From assembly GCA_016748015.1 (NCBI GenBank), contig JAAOMT010000586.1, forward strand, positions 666,534-730,533: DNA of 64,000 nucleotides. The letters are read 5' to 3'. Positions 25,517 through 37,429 of the stretch are shown here, piece by piece. The notes beneath the pieces were generated by a model that saw only the letters and a program-made list of their open reading frames with translations, was not told where the DNA came from and ran no database searches. Numbering within the stretch: the stretch's first letter is position 1; each line of letters begins with the position of its first letter. Position numbers and translations under genes: made by a program. This stretch comes from Geosiphon pyriformis. Its lineage: Eukaryota; Glomeromycota; Glomeromycetes; Archaeosporales; Geosiphonaceae.

Positions 25517-26497
25517 CATTATTAGTAGAATTTTAATCATTAAGTAACATAAAATTACTCTTATAATTTCTATTATTAATTAATATATATTATTATTATT
25601 TTTAATTATCACTTATTATTTAATTAAATTATTAAATATTACTATCCAATTAATAACTCAATTTATATAATATATAAATTATAATAATTAGATCATATAA
25701 TACATTAAATTCTATAAAAATTAAAAATTTACTAAAATTTGTAAAATTTCGTGAAATAATTCAATAATTTACTAAAATAATTTATAGTTTGTAAAAACAA
25801 TTTGTAGTTTACTAAAATGTACTTTTAGTTTATTAAAATGTTAACAAAGAAGAAAATACAAGTTTAAAAACTAGTATTACAAGAAGTTATATAAAAAGAA
25901 GAGCTTTTTTCTTTAAAAAAATATATCTTACTTTAGAATAATAACTTTATTTAGAATTATATTATTTATTTTTACAACTTAATAAAAATTAAAATACTTT
26001 AAAAACACAAATTTTTTAACTATTATACTTAAATTTTCCGAAATTTAACTAATATATTAAAATTGATTAGCTATTAATTTTAGTAATTCATTAATAATTT
26101 CAGGTCTAAACAGAAAACAATTTCTTTAATAGAATTTTTTTTCTTTTACGTTTTTTTTATTTTTTATTTATTTATCTTATTATATATATTAAAATAGTTT
26201 ACAGATAAGATTCTTATAAAAAAATTAACTTTTATAGCAAAATAATTACATATTTTTAATGAGCTTTTAAATAAGCAATTTCTGAGAAAAAGTTGACTTT
26301 TATTGCAAAATAACTATATAAGTAATTAACATAAAATTGGCTATTTTACTTATAAGTCCAATAGTTTAAATTATAAGAAATAATTTAAAAATAAATTTAA
26401 TTATTAAAGATTTAATAGTTTTCAATAATAGCAAATTTACAGTAAAACAACATTAACAATATTTAAAAAAAGAGATCAAAAACCTCTAATAATAACA
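25517..26497 (+). repeat. Solo LTR-alpha, copy 1 (decayed)
   Basis: About 981 bases that align end to end with the intact 983-base LTR at 59,167-60,149: the same early TTATAATTTCTATTATTAATT block, the same periodic TTTACTAAAAT-like motifs at 25,725-25,850, a TATAAAAAGAAGAGC promoter-like stretch near 25,885, and CAAAAACCTCT near the right end. Terminal TG and GTAACA are mutated. No gypsy body flanks it; it sits in LINE3 ORF1. Most differences from the intact LTR look like transitions. Confidence 0.75.
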
Positions 26498-26639
26498 TTA
26501 ACATAACTTTCAAAAGCCAAAAAAAATTGTTACTAAGTATATACTTAGGAAATTTCTTAAATAAATCAATTTTAATATTAATAATAATAATAATATTGAC
26601 TTTTTGGGTGGTTTTCTCTCTTTTTTTTAATATAAATAG

Positions 26640-28030
26640 TTTTAGAGAGTCTTTTATTTTTTTAAAATTTAATAGAATTATTTAGGCATTTTTTACTTCA
26701 GAAAAAGTGATAATAACTATAGCAAATTTGGCAAATAATTAAGATATTATAGTAAATATTAATCTTAAAAAGCTAATAAACAATTGTATAAATTAAAGTG
26801 TAATTATAAAAAAAATTTTTGTAAAAACATCTGTAGAGACTATACAAATTGTACTTACTAATTTTAGTATAATTAAGTTAATCAAAATACAATTAGTAAG
26901 ACAATAGCAAAAAACAATCATAAAATTAAATAATTAAAATTAGATTAATTTTTTAATCTTTAAATAGTCTATTCTTATTAAAAAAGATACAATCTATATA
27001 ATAAAAACCAATATTAATAAACATTATAAAATACTAAGAATAAGTTTAAAACTTTGTTTTATATACTTTTTATAAAAATAAATACTTATAATCTTTAGGA
27101 TTTTATTGGTTCAATTAATAAAAAATCTGTGTAATTAATCATAATTCTTTTAATTATATTTATATTAAGTATATTATTATGTATTTTAATTTAAAAAAAA
27201 AGTATAATTAAAACAATAGTTATAGTCTTTATTATAAAAGATGTTGTTTTTTGTTGGTTCTATTTGTTTTTAGTTTGTAATAAACATACTCATATTTTAT
27301 TTAATTGTAGTTTAATTAATATTAGTATTTAAAAAAAAAAATTTTTTTTTGATTCTGAACCAGTTTAAGTTGGCTTAAATTTATGCAAAAAAGTCTGCTT
27401 TTGTTATCTATTTAGTAGTTTTTAAAAGCAAATTTTGGGCATCTGTTATTAACAAATCTTTTTTTAAGTAATTTTTAGTGTTTTTTTGGTTTAATTTTTT
27501 AAGTAAAGTTAAATTTCTTTTAATATTTATATATAATATAAAAATACAATTTACCAAAATTGAATACAGTCTTGCCAATTTTGTAAAACAAATTAATAAG
27601 TTGGTTAAAAAATTAAATACATTTGTATTAATAGTTTTTCAGTTTAACTCTAAATATTAATTACCAATAATTTTTTTATTACAGAATTAAATAGACAATA
27701 TAGTAATAAAAAAAGATTTAAGTATGTATATTAGCAGCAAAATTGTAATAAAATTGAGTTTTTTAATATCTTTAAATATAATTAAGTTAAAAACTCAAAT
27801 AAATAGTTTGTTTAGATTAGTTATAAATTTGTTAACAAGATTTAATAGTTTGGCTTTGACTTAAAGTGTATTTTTTTTCTTATTTTCTTAATGATCAATC
27901 TTATTTAAAAGATTGTTATATACAATATTAAAAAAATTAATAATTTTACTAAATAAGCAAATATTATTTAGTAATATAAAGAAATAAATAATTTTATTTT
28001 AATTATTACTAAAACAAAGTTAAAAAATAA
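26640..28030 (+). pseudogene. LINE3 ORF1 remnant with zinc knuckle
   Basis: Decayed plus-strand ORF1 after the first LTR insertion. A knuckle remnant lies near 27,240-27,310 (VCNKHTHILFNC, last three ligands C-x4-H-x4-C kept). 27,478-27,660 carries a frame (FLSKVKFLL.. SLANFVKQINKLVKK) matching the LINE5 ORF1 at 42,795-43,043 on the other strand. Multiple stops; non-functional. Confidence 0.6.
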
Positions 28031-29388
28031 AATTTGACTATAAATTATGAACAAGTTTGACGAAATTTGGGTCTTTACATTAAGTATTAATTCTAATTAT
28101 TTGAGTTCTAATATGATTATAATCATGAATAATATTATAACTAAGCATGTTTACAAAATTTTAAAAATAGTTAATTAACTTTTGTTAATACAACTGCTAT
28201 TTAAAAATTATTTTTTAGTTTTTATTTTGGGTTTATATATTGATATTACTTTAGTAAAAAGACTGATTTAATCTTATAATGTTAATTTAATAATGATTAA
28301 GACTTTAAATAATAGTATTTTTGTTGTTTTTTGTAATAAAAATAATACTGATTATAATACAAATTTTAAAAATTCTTAGATTTGAATTTATTTAATTTAT
28401 TTAATAATTTTTTTGCTTACAAGCTTTTTATATAATCTAATTTAAAAAATATTAATAAATACATAAACTTTGTTTTAATTAAAGATAATCTCTATTGTGT
28501 ATTTTTTAATTAACTAGTTTATTAAGCTAATAAATTTTTTAATACTGATTATTTGGTTATTTTAATTAATATTAGTTTAAAAAAATTTCTTAATTTTTAG
28601 TTTAATTTAGTATATAAACAAGTCAACAAAATAAATAAAATTATAAAATTAATAATATTAGTAAAAAATTTAAAATAAGTTCAAAAATTTGTCTTTAACT
28701 ATTGTTTTAGCTATTACTATTAACTTTAAAAATTGCATAAAAAATAATAATCTTAATAAAATATAGATGCTGTTTAATTAAATAATGTATTTTGTAGTTA
28801 ATACTACTTTTTTAAAAACTTGACATTAAAGTAATAGTGTAATTAGATATATTGTATGTTTTAAATTTTACAAACTAAAATTGCTAATTTTTAAAAATTT
28901 AAAAACATTTAAGTTAAAAAATTCAGATAGGTTTTAAGTATTAATAAATAAATAAGTTATATTAGATTTTAATTGTGCTATAAAATTCAAAAAAAAATTT
29001 GAAAGTGATTATAGCAAGACTTTAATTAAACAATTACTACTTATTTTAAAAAAGTTTATAGATTTTATAAGATATTAAAATCTAAAATTGTTGAAGACTT
29101 TGATATTAAAACTGTTATTATTAAACATATAAAAACTTTTGCTAATAATAAAGGTCAGATAATTAGAAATATGTTGGATTAACTTTTTAAAAAAGTTATA
29201 TTAGATTATTTGGTCAATAATAATAAATTAGTTTTAAAGTTTGATGTAATTAAAAGTAGAATTAATTTTATTATAGAAAATTAAACCAAAAAGCATGCAA
29301 TTTAATCTAATATTTTATTCAATAATATATTTTTAAATATTATAATGTGAATTGATTTTAAAAAACTTTTATTAATATTGTTATTAGT

Positions 29389-30359
29389 AAAATTTTACCA
29401 TAAATTAACATGAAATTACTCTTATAATTCCTATTATTAATTAACATATATTATTATTGTTTCAATTATTATTTATTATTTAATTTAATTATTAAATATT
29501 ATTATTCAATTAATAATCTGATTTATATAATATACAATTATAATAAACAAATTATATAATATACTGAACTCTGTAACATTTAAGAATTTACTAAAATTTG
29601 TAGAATTTTGCAAAATAATTTAATAATTTACTAAAATAATTTATAGTTTATAGAAACAACTTGTAGTTTACTAAAATATATTTTTAATTTATTAAAATAG
29701 TAGCAAAGAGAAAAATACAAGTTTAAAGACTAGTACTATAACAAATTATATAAAAAAAGCTTCTTTTTTTAAGAAAATATATTTTAACTTATTTTAGAAT
29801 AACAATTAGTTAAAATTATTTTTTACATATTCTTACAAATAGTAATAAAAATCAAATACTTTAAAAATTCAAAATCTTTTAATTATTTATATTTGAAATT
29901 TTCCAAAACCCAACTATTATTTTAAAATTAATTAACTATTAATTTTAGTAATTTATTAGTGATTTTAAGCCTGAACAAAAAACATTTTTCTTAATAAATT
30001 TACATTTTTTTTATATTTTTTTTATTTTATTTTTATTTTTTTATTATAGATTATTAAGATAATTTATAAACGAAATTTTTGTAAAAAAGTTGATTTTCAC
30101 AGCAAAGTAACTACACATTTTTAATAAGTTTTTAGATAAGCAATTTTTGAAAAAGAGTTGATTTTTACTACAAAGTAATTATATAAGTAATTAATATAGA
30201 ATTGGCTATTTTACTTATAAGTTTAACAGTTTAAATTATAGAAAATAATTTGAAAATAAATTCAGTTATTAAAGGTTTAATTGTTTCTAATCATTAAAAA
30301 TTAACAGTAAAATAATATTAATAATATTTAAAAAAAAAAACCAAAAATTTTCAGTAACA
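29389..30359 (+). repeat. Solo LTR-alpha, copy 2
   Basis: 971 bases with recognisable ends TGTTATTAG and CAGTAACA. It aligns along its length with the LTR at 59,167-60,149, including the periodic motif block (29,585-29,700) and the TATAAAAAAAGCTTC stretch near 29,745. It interrupts LINE3 ORF2; on both sides the LINE aligns with LINE2. The immediate flanks (ATAT left, ATAA right) are similar but not identical, so a target duplication is not proven. Confidence 0.8.
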
Positions 30360-31188
30360 ATAATTAATAATTTTTTTAATAGAAAAATTGTTAGTTTATA
30401 TGAAATCTTTAATAAATGTAGAAATATTTTAATAAATCTGTTTTGAGTTTTCTTTTGTGTTTGCTTAATTTGTGTTTAGTTAATAAATTGGTTTTTGATG
30501 CCTAAAAAAAGATCTAAGTATTAATAATTTTAAAACTTTATAAATAAGAAAACATTTTAACAAATATCAAATCCATTGTTTTTGTTGAAACAGTAAAAAA
30601 AAATTTTCAAAAATTTTGTTTAATTGAATTTCTGGAGTTTATAGTAAGTACAATATTTTAAGAAAAGATAATTTCTTAGTTTTAAAAGGCATTTTAATAC
30701 AGTCTTTGATTTTTGTTGTTAAATTTGTTATTAAAAATGTTTTAAAAAAGAGTAGAAAAATTTGGTCAATATTTTAAAACATATATAAAGCATATAACTT
30801 AATAAGTTAAATGCATTTAAGCAATAGTTTAAAAAGAATTAAAATATATAATAAATATATAAGATTTTTTGGTTATATTTATAATAGCTGTATAAATAAG
30901 GTTATAATAAATTTTAGTTTATTAAAAAATTATAGAATCTATGATAATTTAGATTAAAATGAAGTTTTTTTACCATTTCTTTAAAAGATTTTTTATAATT
31001 TTTCTTTATATAAGATAAAATTGTATAAGTTATTGTTTAAATATTACATAAATTCTAAATTTATTATTAGAATTAACAGGATTGAATTTAATACAAGTCT
31101 GATTTTTTATTTAACTACTAGTATCTTTGTAAATAATATAATTTGAATTAATAATTACTATATAATAATACAAAATATTTTAAACATT

Positions 31189-33460
31189 TTTTTTTATTAT
31201 GTTTTAACAAGATGTGCCCAAACACTATCTAATACTATGCACTACTAAGGGATTACAAATTAGATATAAATCATGCATTTTCTACATGTAGCAAACCACT
31301 TGAGTCAGTCAAGGCACTAACTAAGCTAAAACAATAGAAAGTAAGAATAATTTCAATCCACAAATTTTTTCAATCACACCATTCAGATTCCTAGAATCAA
31401 AATAAACTCACTAAGAAATAATCTAGTAGATTCAACACTACTTCTAACCTCAGCACCCGACATCTGCTATAAAGCAATAACATGCTCAACAGTATTTTCA
31501 CTCAAAAAAGAAGGTTTGGCGGTCTGTATATCATCATAATTCATGCCACCAAAGTTAATTTCAAATCTAAGACAAGCAATATCCTTAAACACACCAACCA
31601 AAAGATTGGCAAAATTGTTAGAAGCATATTTCATAGAAAAAAAATTTTTCTCTAACTGAACAGTCTTAAAAGCATTATCATTAAGAAGACAAGATACCAA
31701 GACAATCAAAGAGCCAATAGGCTCAACAATAGACTTTACCAAAGCAGCCAAATCCGAAATTTGCTTTTCCAAAGAGTTCAATCTGGACCCAACAGCAGGA
31801 TCAACAACAGCCACAGGAGGGGCAGAAGCCACCAAAAGAAAAAATTCAGACATAACAGGAAGAGCAAATGCCTTAGCATAAGACAAAAAACCAACAAAAC
31901 ATGGTTTGAACATCTTGAGAGCCTTAGGAAAGGGAGATGAAGCAACTTTACAGTCTACAGCCAAGTGACCTGTTTCTTGACACCAAAAACAACACCAACA
32001 ATTAAGAGTCTTCTACCAGATATGGCACTTTCTAAGCATACCAGTTTTGGCAACAGCAAGGTTCAAATCAGCTTAGAAGCCAAATGTAACTAAAACAAAG
32101 TGGAGACAATGACCAGAATCAGGAGATTGAAGAATAAAACAAGACCAGCCACCAACCTGAAAAATCATATTACTGATTTCAAAGACAGTACAGCCAGGAG
32201 GAAGGTTGACCAACTTGGCCTTAAACTTATCATAAGACAAAATAGTCTTATTTTGATTCACCAAGAGAAAGATTCTAACACTATCTCTGCCCACCAATAC
32301 TGACCAATGATTTAAAGCTAACATAGCAGAATCTAACTTCTTAAAATGAACCACCACATATTGCCAAATGCTAGCAGACTTCAGTACAACATAAATAACC
32401 ATACCAAAAACACTAAGAGCTGTCTTAATGTTAGCAGCAAACACACCCAAAGGCACATCATACAGCACAACAACAGCAGAAGGGGATCCAGACTCAGAAA
32501 TCATCAAAGACTTAACAATTTTAAGAGTGGCAAGATAAACAGAACTTGTAAGCTCAACTAAAAACACAGCATCTAAAAAGGTTTGAGAAGCAAATTCCAC
32601 ACAAAAAAGTTTCACATTGTCTTTTGAAACAGATTTAGCACCCAAAAAACCATGTACAAACTGAAAAACAGTCTTAACATAAGCCAATTTGATTTTAAAA
32701 GTAGCACCAGGCACCAGAGTGGAGGCCACCAACCAGCAAACTTTTGATGACTAGTAATAATTTCCCAAGCACCACTAGAAGTAGCACCAGAAACTAGAGA
32801 AAAAGATGATTCAGTTTCTATTTGATCAGTCCAGTTCTCAAGAACAGGTGATCCAACAGGAGAAGATTGTTTTGCTTTTAAAACCAGCAATAATCTGCTG
32901 GAAGATACCACATTTGGCAACACAGCCAGTGGTTGATCTAAGCCCATCTTAAACAACATACCAAATGATGCTATGGAGATCTCATTTAAGATCTTATTAA
33001 AAACCACAAAGAGATTTGGTGTAACAATAGCAAAGGCAAGCGACTGTCCCCACTTTTCTGAACTTTTGGTCTTTTTGACCATTTTTTTTGAAAAAATGAT
33101 GCTAGAAGCATTAGGTGTTGAATCTATAAAAGAGAAAACCAGCTTATTTACTGGTCTATTATCAAGGTGGAAACAACACTGGGACTAATCCAAGTGTGTC
33201 TCTTTAAGAGAACTTTGACTGGTGAGAAACCAGCCAAAAATGAGAAAGTTGCTTCAGTGACTACCAAAGGCAGCTTATCACAATTACTGGATAGAGGAAA
33301 GACTTCTAAAACGTTCTGCCTAGTTGTTTCCACAACAGAGAGAACTCCTCTGGTTGAAATTTTATTAGATATTTCAGAACAAATATCAGGTGCAGCTTTT
33401 TTACTCTTTGCTCTGGTTGTGATCATAAAATTAAGGAAACAAAAAGTTTTTGGATTTTTT
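31189..33460 (-). mobile_element. ORF1-only LINE derivative, copy 2, with 11-bp TSD
   Basis: A 2272-base minus-strand insertion in LINE3, bounded by the same 11 bases, TTTTAAACATT, at 31,178-31,188 and 33,461-33,471. Removing it and one repeat rejoins LINE3 in register with LINE2. It carries a LINE-type 3' UTR (31,200-31,450) and a complete ORF1-like region, but no endonuclease, RT or RNase H. It is much richer in G and C than the LINE it sits in and therefore looks younger. A length-matched copy lies at 5060-7215, so this is probably a non-autonomous family that uses the machinery of its full-length relatives through the shared 3' end. Confidence 0.8.
31467..33426 (-). pseudogene. ORF1 of the ORF1-only element (broken)
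   Basis: Frames in order on the minus strand: 33,148-33,426 (N-terminal, ITTRAKSKKAAPDI), 32,612-33,082, 32,073-32,732, then a zinc knuckle near 31,970-32,010 (CFWCQETGHLAVDC, C-x2-C-x4-H-x4-C), and 31,467-31,964. The last piece has a likely coiled coil (SRLNSLEKQISDLAALVKSI). Together they would make a protein of about 600 residues. A few stops and shifts break it. It differs from the ORF1 of LINE2. Expected role is RNA binding in a retrotransposition particle. Confidence 0.75.
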
Positions 33461-35873
33461 TTTTAAACATTGTTAATAAATTCTTTACTATAATAGATAT
33501 TTTAATTAATTTAAACAAAATAGGAGCTATTTTAATTAATTTTAAAGCTAATAATATTTTTTTGAATATAAATGAATTTCTAATTGCAATTTCAAAAATT
33601 AACAAAATTTATTAATATCTAGATATTTTTTTGTTAACTAAAAGTTTTTTAGATTTAAGTTTAAAAAAAGTAAATATAAATATGAAATTTTTTTATTTAT
33701 AGTCTTATACAAAACTATATTAAATAAACAATTTTTGTTTTTGGTTTTTGTTATATTACAATTTATTATTGAATATAGAACTTAATTTAGCTTTATTAAT
33801 AAGAGTTTGTCTAATAAATAAAATTGTTTAATTAAAAAAAAGTTAAAATTAAAAGCCAGTTGTTTAGAAACTTTTTAATAAAACTATTTTTATATAATTT
33901 AAAACTTTTTTTTCAAGTTCAAACTAAAAAAAAGTGGTATCTGTAATTTGTTTTATTAATATAAAGAGAATTTTTAATTAGTTTTTAGGCACAAATTATT
34001 GAATTTACAATATTAAATTGAGTTTCTTATAATCTTCTCTAATTTTTTGTCAAATTAAAAGTTAATTTTATAGACAATTTTTTTATTGGTATTTTAAAAA
34101 AATTTTTAAACAATAAAATCTTCTTGGCTAATAATATGTTCAATGCTTTTTATTCCAAATATAGTATTTTTGTGATAAATGTTCTGAGTTGTTCAAAGTA
34201 TTTTCGGATTTTTAGATTTTTAAAATATTTTAACATAGTTTTTGTAAATCAGTTATTAAATAATTAAGAAAAGTGTTTTATTTAGAAAAATTTTTGTTAT
34301 TGAAAGTAATTAAATTTTAGATTTAGATTCTTTTTGGTTTATGCATATTATAAATTTTATCAAGAATAATAATATGATTAAGACTTTTTTACTTACTATT
34401 AAGCATTTTTCTAAAGTAAAAATATTTAATACAAATAATTTTAATGTTGTTTAGTTTAGCTTAAAAGATGTATTTTTGTCTAATATTTTAATTTACATAA
34501 ATAGTTCTATTAAAAACTTTTACTTTTTTAGTACTATTAATAGTATAGCTGTTTACTTTTTTAATTTAAATTTGGGTTTAGATATAAAGATTTATGATTT
34601 ATTGTCTTCAATTTTGGCTAAATTGTAAACTGTTGTGTTAATTCTTAAATATATTCTAATATCTTTTAAAGTTACAATTTTTTTAAATAATCAGACTGTT
34701 TTAAATATATATTAGACTGAATTAAAATTAATGACTTCTAATTTTTATAACAAATATTGAATAAAATACTATTATATCAATAATTTAATTAGGAACAAAA
34801 ATATTTCAGTTAATAAAATCAAAATAAAAAATTATTCTGGTATAATAAACAATAAGTGTACTAATATATTAGTAAACTAAACTATCTTTTTAAAACTTAT
34901 TTTTTCTGTATATATTAAAAAAAAATTTGATAATAAAAAGTATAATGGTTTTTAACAATGCCTGGCATTTTATTAAATCAATAAACAATATTGTAAAACG
35001 TTTTTAATAAAAGATTAAACTTAATTTTAGAGTAATAGATTTATTTTTTATTAGTAGCATCAATTAATATTATACAGTTTTAGTTTAATACTCTAATTCT
35101 TATATAATAGCTAAATTTATGAATTTATTGCTGGCTTGTATGTATTTGATAAAAATTATACATAAATAATTGTCTCTAACAGTTAAAAAATATTTATATA
35201 ACTGCAATTACTTAAATATATTATATATATATTATGATAAAATAGAGTTTTTAAATTATAGTTTTGTTTATAATTCAGATTTTTTTGCTTAGTAAAATCT
35301 GTTAAATAATAAATTTTTTTTTGAATATTTTTGATTAATATTAAATTAATATTGTCTGTTGTTTTTTAATCTTGGCTTTGAGTATTTCTAATATTAGTTT
35401 ATATACAATTTTATATAAGAGCTTTGTGTTTAAAAATTGATTAATAAAAGTCAAAACTTTTTTTAAAGATACTAAACTAGTCATTTTAAAGTTGGTTAAT
35501 TTTGTATAAAACTTGGTTATTAGTTACAAAAAGTGTATATAATTGCCTAATTTAAAGCTTTAAGTAAAAATAAATTATATAAAATTATTAAAAAAGAATA
35601 ATTTAATAGTAAATATCATATAAAGTTTTCTTATAAGGATATTAAATAAAGTTATATGTTTGTTAAGAATTATAAAAATTTATGCTATTAGTTTTGATTT
35701 ACAGATTAAATATATGTTTTTTGTTAATATAATTAGAAAAGTTTCTATTAATATAATTACATAATTTTGTCTTGTTTAACTAAATAATTAGTTATATATA
35801 ATAAGTACATAAATTATATTTAATTTAGAACTTTAAATAGTTGTATTATATTAAATAATAATTGAATTTTACT

Positions 35874-35876
35874 TAA

Positions 35877-35926
<50 letters not shown>
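35874..35926. repeat. (TAA)n-(TTA)n perfect palindrome
   Basis: About nine TAA units run directly into about nine ATT units, giving a perfect inverted repeat with arms of about 26 bases and no spacer. The left half is the tail of LINE3. The right half could be the tail of an opposing LINE, but no LINE is recognisable beyond it. Confidence 0.9.
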
Positions 35927-36491
35927 GTAGTTATTACAAAAAATTAAAGCAGTTTTTTAGTTAGATTAACCAAAAAATAGTAATTTTATTTGTTAAAACA
36001 TTTTTTTAATTAACTTATAATTTTTTTAAATCTTTTGTTTTTTTATGATATATTTCTGTTGTAATATATACTGTTTAGTAAAAATTTCTAAATAACACCA
36101 TAAAAATTTGGTAGTTTTTATAATTTTATAAAAAAATAATTTATGAATATATTTTAAAACTATATATATAACTGTTTTTTTTTGTTTATTTAAACTTATT
36201 AAAATAATTTTATATCTTATTTTAAAATTTATATTTACTAAAAATATTAATATTTGAACTATTTAAGTTATTAAATTTTGTTATTTTAGATTTTAAATAT
36301 TTAATAATATTAAATAATAAATTTATTTTGATAAATTAAAAAGCAAAGTTGTTATATATGTTTAGTTTTATATATTTTTTAATTAATTATAGTAATTAAA
36401 CAAAATAATAATTAATAAACAAATAATACAAAATATATATTTTTTTAATTATTTATAAATTTATAATTATTATTAATAATTTTAATCCAGT
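35927..36491. other. AT-rich stretch, nothing recognised
   Basis: A/T-dominated DNA between the LINE tail palindrome and an inverted LTR-alpha. No frame or repeat match could be supported. Confidence 0.4.
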
Positions 36492-37429
36492 ATTATTAAA
36501 AAATCTTTATCTTTTTTTTTATGTTTTTAATGCTATTTGTTATTAATTTTGCTTTTAATAAAAGTTAATAAACTTCTAATAAGCTAATTTATTTTTTAAA
36601 ATATTTTTTTATACTTTAAATTATATATGCTATTAGATTTATAATAGAATGACCAATTTTGTGTAGTTCTTTTACAGTAAAAATTAATTTTTTTACAGAA
36701 AAATTTTATCTGTAAGCTTTCTAAATAATATATAGTTACTTTGCTATAAAAATTATTTTTTTACAGAAATTTTTAATTATAAACGACCCAATAAAAAAAA
36801 TGTAAAAAAAATAAACTAAAAAAATAAATTCAAAAAAATTATTTTGGATTTAAGCTTAAAAATACTAATAGTTTACTAAAATTAATAACTAATCAATTTT
36901 TATTTTTAAATAAATAATTTTGAAACAATAATAGTTAAAAGTTTTTGGTTTTTAAAGTAATTTTTATTGAAGTAATTTGTAGTGAAAATATATTTTAAGA
37001 TAAAATGATGTTTAAAAACTAAAATATATTTTTCAAAAAAAAAAGTTTTTTTTATATAACTTATTGTAATACTATTTTATAATTTAGCATTTTTTTTTTA
37101 ATATTTTAATAAACTAAAAATATATTTTGTTAAACTACAAGTTATTTTTACAAATCAATAATTATTTTGGTAAACTATTAAGAATTTTGTCGAATTTTTT
37201 AATATTTTGGCAAATTTTGAATGTTATATAATTTAAAATATTACATAATCTAATTATTACTATTTTGTTATATTTGTATTCTATACAAATTGAATTATTA
37301 ATTAAATAATAATTTAGGTAATTTAATAATATAATAATTAATAATTTGAATTAATAATATATATTAATTAATGATAAAAATTAAAAAAATAATCTTATGT
37401 TAATTAATAACTTAAATTTCTGTTAATAA
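36492..37429 (-). repeat. LTR-alpha, inverted copy
   Basis: About 938 bases matching the reverse complement of the LTR at 59,167-60,149: AATGACCAATTTTGTG near 36,650 (AATGGCCAATTCTGTG in the intact copy), two TTTTTTTACAGAAA blocks, the periodic block near 37,090-37,200, and an end at 37,429 where TGTTAC is decayed. It lies on the 3' side of a minus-strand gypsy body, so it is probably the 3' LTR of element D. Confidence 0.7.

Larger units (their letters stand above)
28031..35450 (+). pseudogene. LINE3 ORF2 remnant (endonuclease, RT, RNase H), split
   Basis: Plus-strand ORF2 in pieces. 28,050-28,400 resembles the LINE2 endonuclease (IIIMNN, LLFKNY, ILGLY and a FVVFCNKN segment where GDFN is expected). 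30,650-31,140 follows RT motifs A and B (KAYN, EVFLPFL) and ends in a mutated motif C (FVNN instead of FVDD). 33,480-33,830 continues with LGIFLLT-like and DKQF segments as in LINE2 9315-9617. 35,080-35,300 matches the tail region (SNSYIIAKFMNLLLA). It is interrupted by an LTR and by an inverted element and cannot be expressed. Confidence 0.7.
25140..35873 (+). mobile_element. Long plus-strand LINE with three nested insertions (LINE3)
   Basis: A single, very decayed LINE can be followed across more than 10 kb: ORF1 from 25,140 and 26,498-28,030, endonuclease 28,031-29,388, RT 30,360-31,188 and 33,472-34,300, then RNase H and the C-terminal region to about 35,450, and the family 3' UTR to 35,873, where a (TAA)n tail begins. 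It is split by two LTR-alpha copies (25,517-26,497; 29,389-30,359) and by an inverted ORF1-only element (31,189-33,460). Bridging the insertions restores alignment to LINE2. It is depleted of C and G and has no functional frame. The exact 5' end is not found. Confidence 0.75.

Noticed and set aside
29385-30364. Target-site duplication around the solo LTR at 29,389-30,359
   Set aside because: Flanks ATAT and ATAA differ and any A/T tetramer matches easily in this composition.
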